Source: CAJBLF01 sp964504915
Lineage (GTDB): Bacteria; Patescibacteriota; Gracilibacteria; Absconditabacterales; Absconditicoccaceae
Length of the DNA: 64,000 nucleotides
Reading direction: 5' to 3'
Assembly: GCA_964504915.1 (NCBI GenBank)
Contig: CAZDFH010000004.1
Span: 81,903-145,902, forward strand
Shown here piece by piece: positions 63,596 to 64,000 of the stretch (its first letter is position 1; each line of letters begins with the position of its first letter). The translations under genes and the position numbers were made by a program. The notes beneath the pieces were generated by a model, which worked only from the letters and a program-made list of their open reading frames with translations, was not told where the DNA came from and searched no databases.

Positions 63596-64000
63596 ATGAG
63601 GTTTTCTATTTGATTTTCTGGACCTGCTGGAAGTGGAGTCAATACATCATGACTTCTGCTTGGTCAACTGCTTGCTAAGAAGTGATATCATATCCTCTGA
63701 GACAAGGAATATGCATCTATTATCAAGGGAGATAATAATGATTTTTTCTTGTATGTCTCAGATGAACTTCCTTTTATTACTCAGACAATAGATTATTTTT
63801 TTGCCTTTGATGAGTATTCCGTTACGAAAAATCAGGAGATGTATGTGCTGAAACAGGTGTACAATATCAAAGATCAGACAACTAAATATAAAAATACGTT
63901 TTGTTTTGGTGCGGCATTAAAATTGCTGAATATCCCTTTAGACGAGGGGAAAGCTTTTCTTGCCCAGCTGTATCAAGGAGATATTTTGCAGATGAATAAT
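63596..64000 (+). CDS. 2-oxoacid:ferredoxin oxidoreductase, alpha/gamma fusion, 3'-truncated
   Basis: The first 135 codons, open to the window edge. MRFSIGFSGPAGSGVNTSGL and LLGQLLAKKGYHILGDKEYA match the N-terminal gamma-type domain of KorA/PorA-type subunits (G-x-x-G-Q/S-G-x-x-T...G), and IIKGDNNDFFLYVSDELP is the following strand and loop. Such enzymes oxidise 2-oxoacids to acyl-CoA with ferredoxin and thiamine diphosphate. The TPP-binding and catalytic parts would lie beyond the window. Oriented divergently from the GHMP-like genes. Confidence 0.88.

Overview
The window comes from a low-GC bacterium that reads UGA as glycine (translation table 25), the code of the CPR lineages Absconditabacteria (SR1) and Gracilibacteria (BD1-5). 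With TGA as stop, most genes break into fragments. With TGA as Gly they become full-length proteins, and the TGA codons fall on conserved glycines: ABC signature LSGGE, P-loops, cold-shock RNP1, the RHGE phosphatase motif. TAA and TAG are the only stops. All coordinates here use this code. I cannot tell which of the two phyla it is.

Layout. 1-3105: 3' part of a large acidic hypothetical protein. 3181-13848: a mixed housekeeping block with two cold-shock proteins, two ABC-F ATPases, EngB, a DnaQ-type exonuclease, a GIY-YIG protein, an Abi/HEPN-like protein and a lipoprotein that looks acquired. A palindromic dispersed repeat occurs three times here, once inside an ABC-F reading frame. 14040-14425: tmRNA with a long, TAG-terminated tag. 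14615-22153: small membrane proteins, an MscL-type channel, DnaG primase and an M16 protease. 22330-25883: an SLH-type surface protein and a large secreted or anchored protein, each behind a strong sigma-70-like promoter. 25962-27438: TsaE and a stand-alone 5'-3' exonuclease.

27503-42542 is a surface-polysaccharide locus: GalE, a nucleotidyltransferase, a multi-pass membrane glycosyltransferase, GtrA, one GT2, four GT4-type enzymes, a hexapeptide acyltransferase, a pyruvyl transferase, a PIG-L deacetylase, WbqC and a Wzx-type flippase. Several of these genes overlap by 7-13 bp and are probably translationally coupled. 42563-45167 carries IspH and IspG of the MEP isoprenoid pathway. 45170-49306 is a minus-strand cluster linked to transcription and nucleotides: GreA-like factor, NUDIX hydrolase, P-loop kinase, uridine-kinase-like protein and a class II-like ribonucleotide reductase.

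50871-63447 is the most unusual part. Four minus-strand genes form two paralogous pairs: two GHMP-kinase-like proteins (587 and 589 aa) followed by two very large proteins (1813 and 1115 aa). Each large protein has an N-terminal histidine-phosphatase (RHGE) domain, a central NACHT-type STAND NTPase and a C-terminal helical or TPR-like region. This looks like a STAND-type immune or conflict system in which a small-molecule kinase family is paired with a phosphatase effector on a sensor ATPase. I know of no described system with this composition, though I could not search. The window ends inside a 2-oxoacid:ferredoxin oxidoreductase gene (63596 onward).
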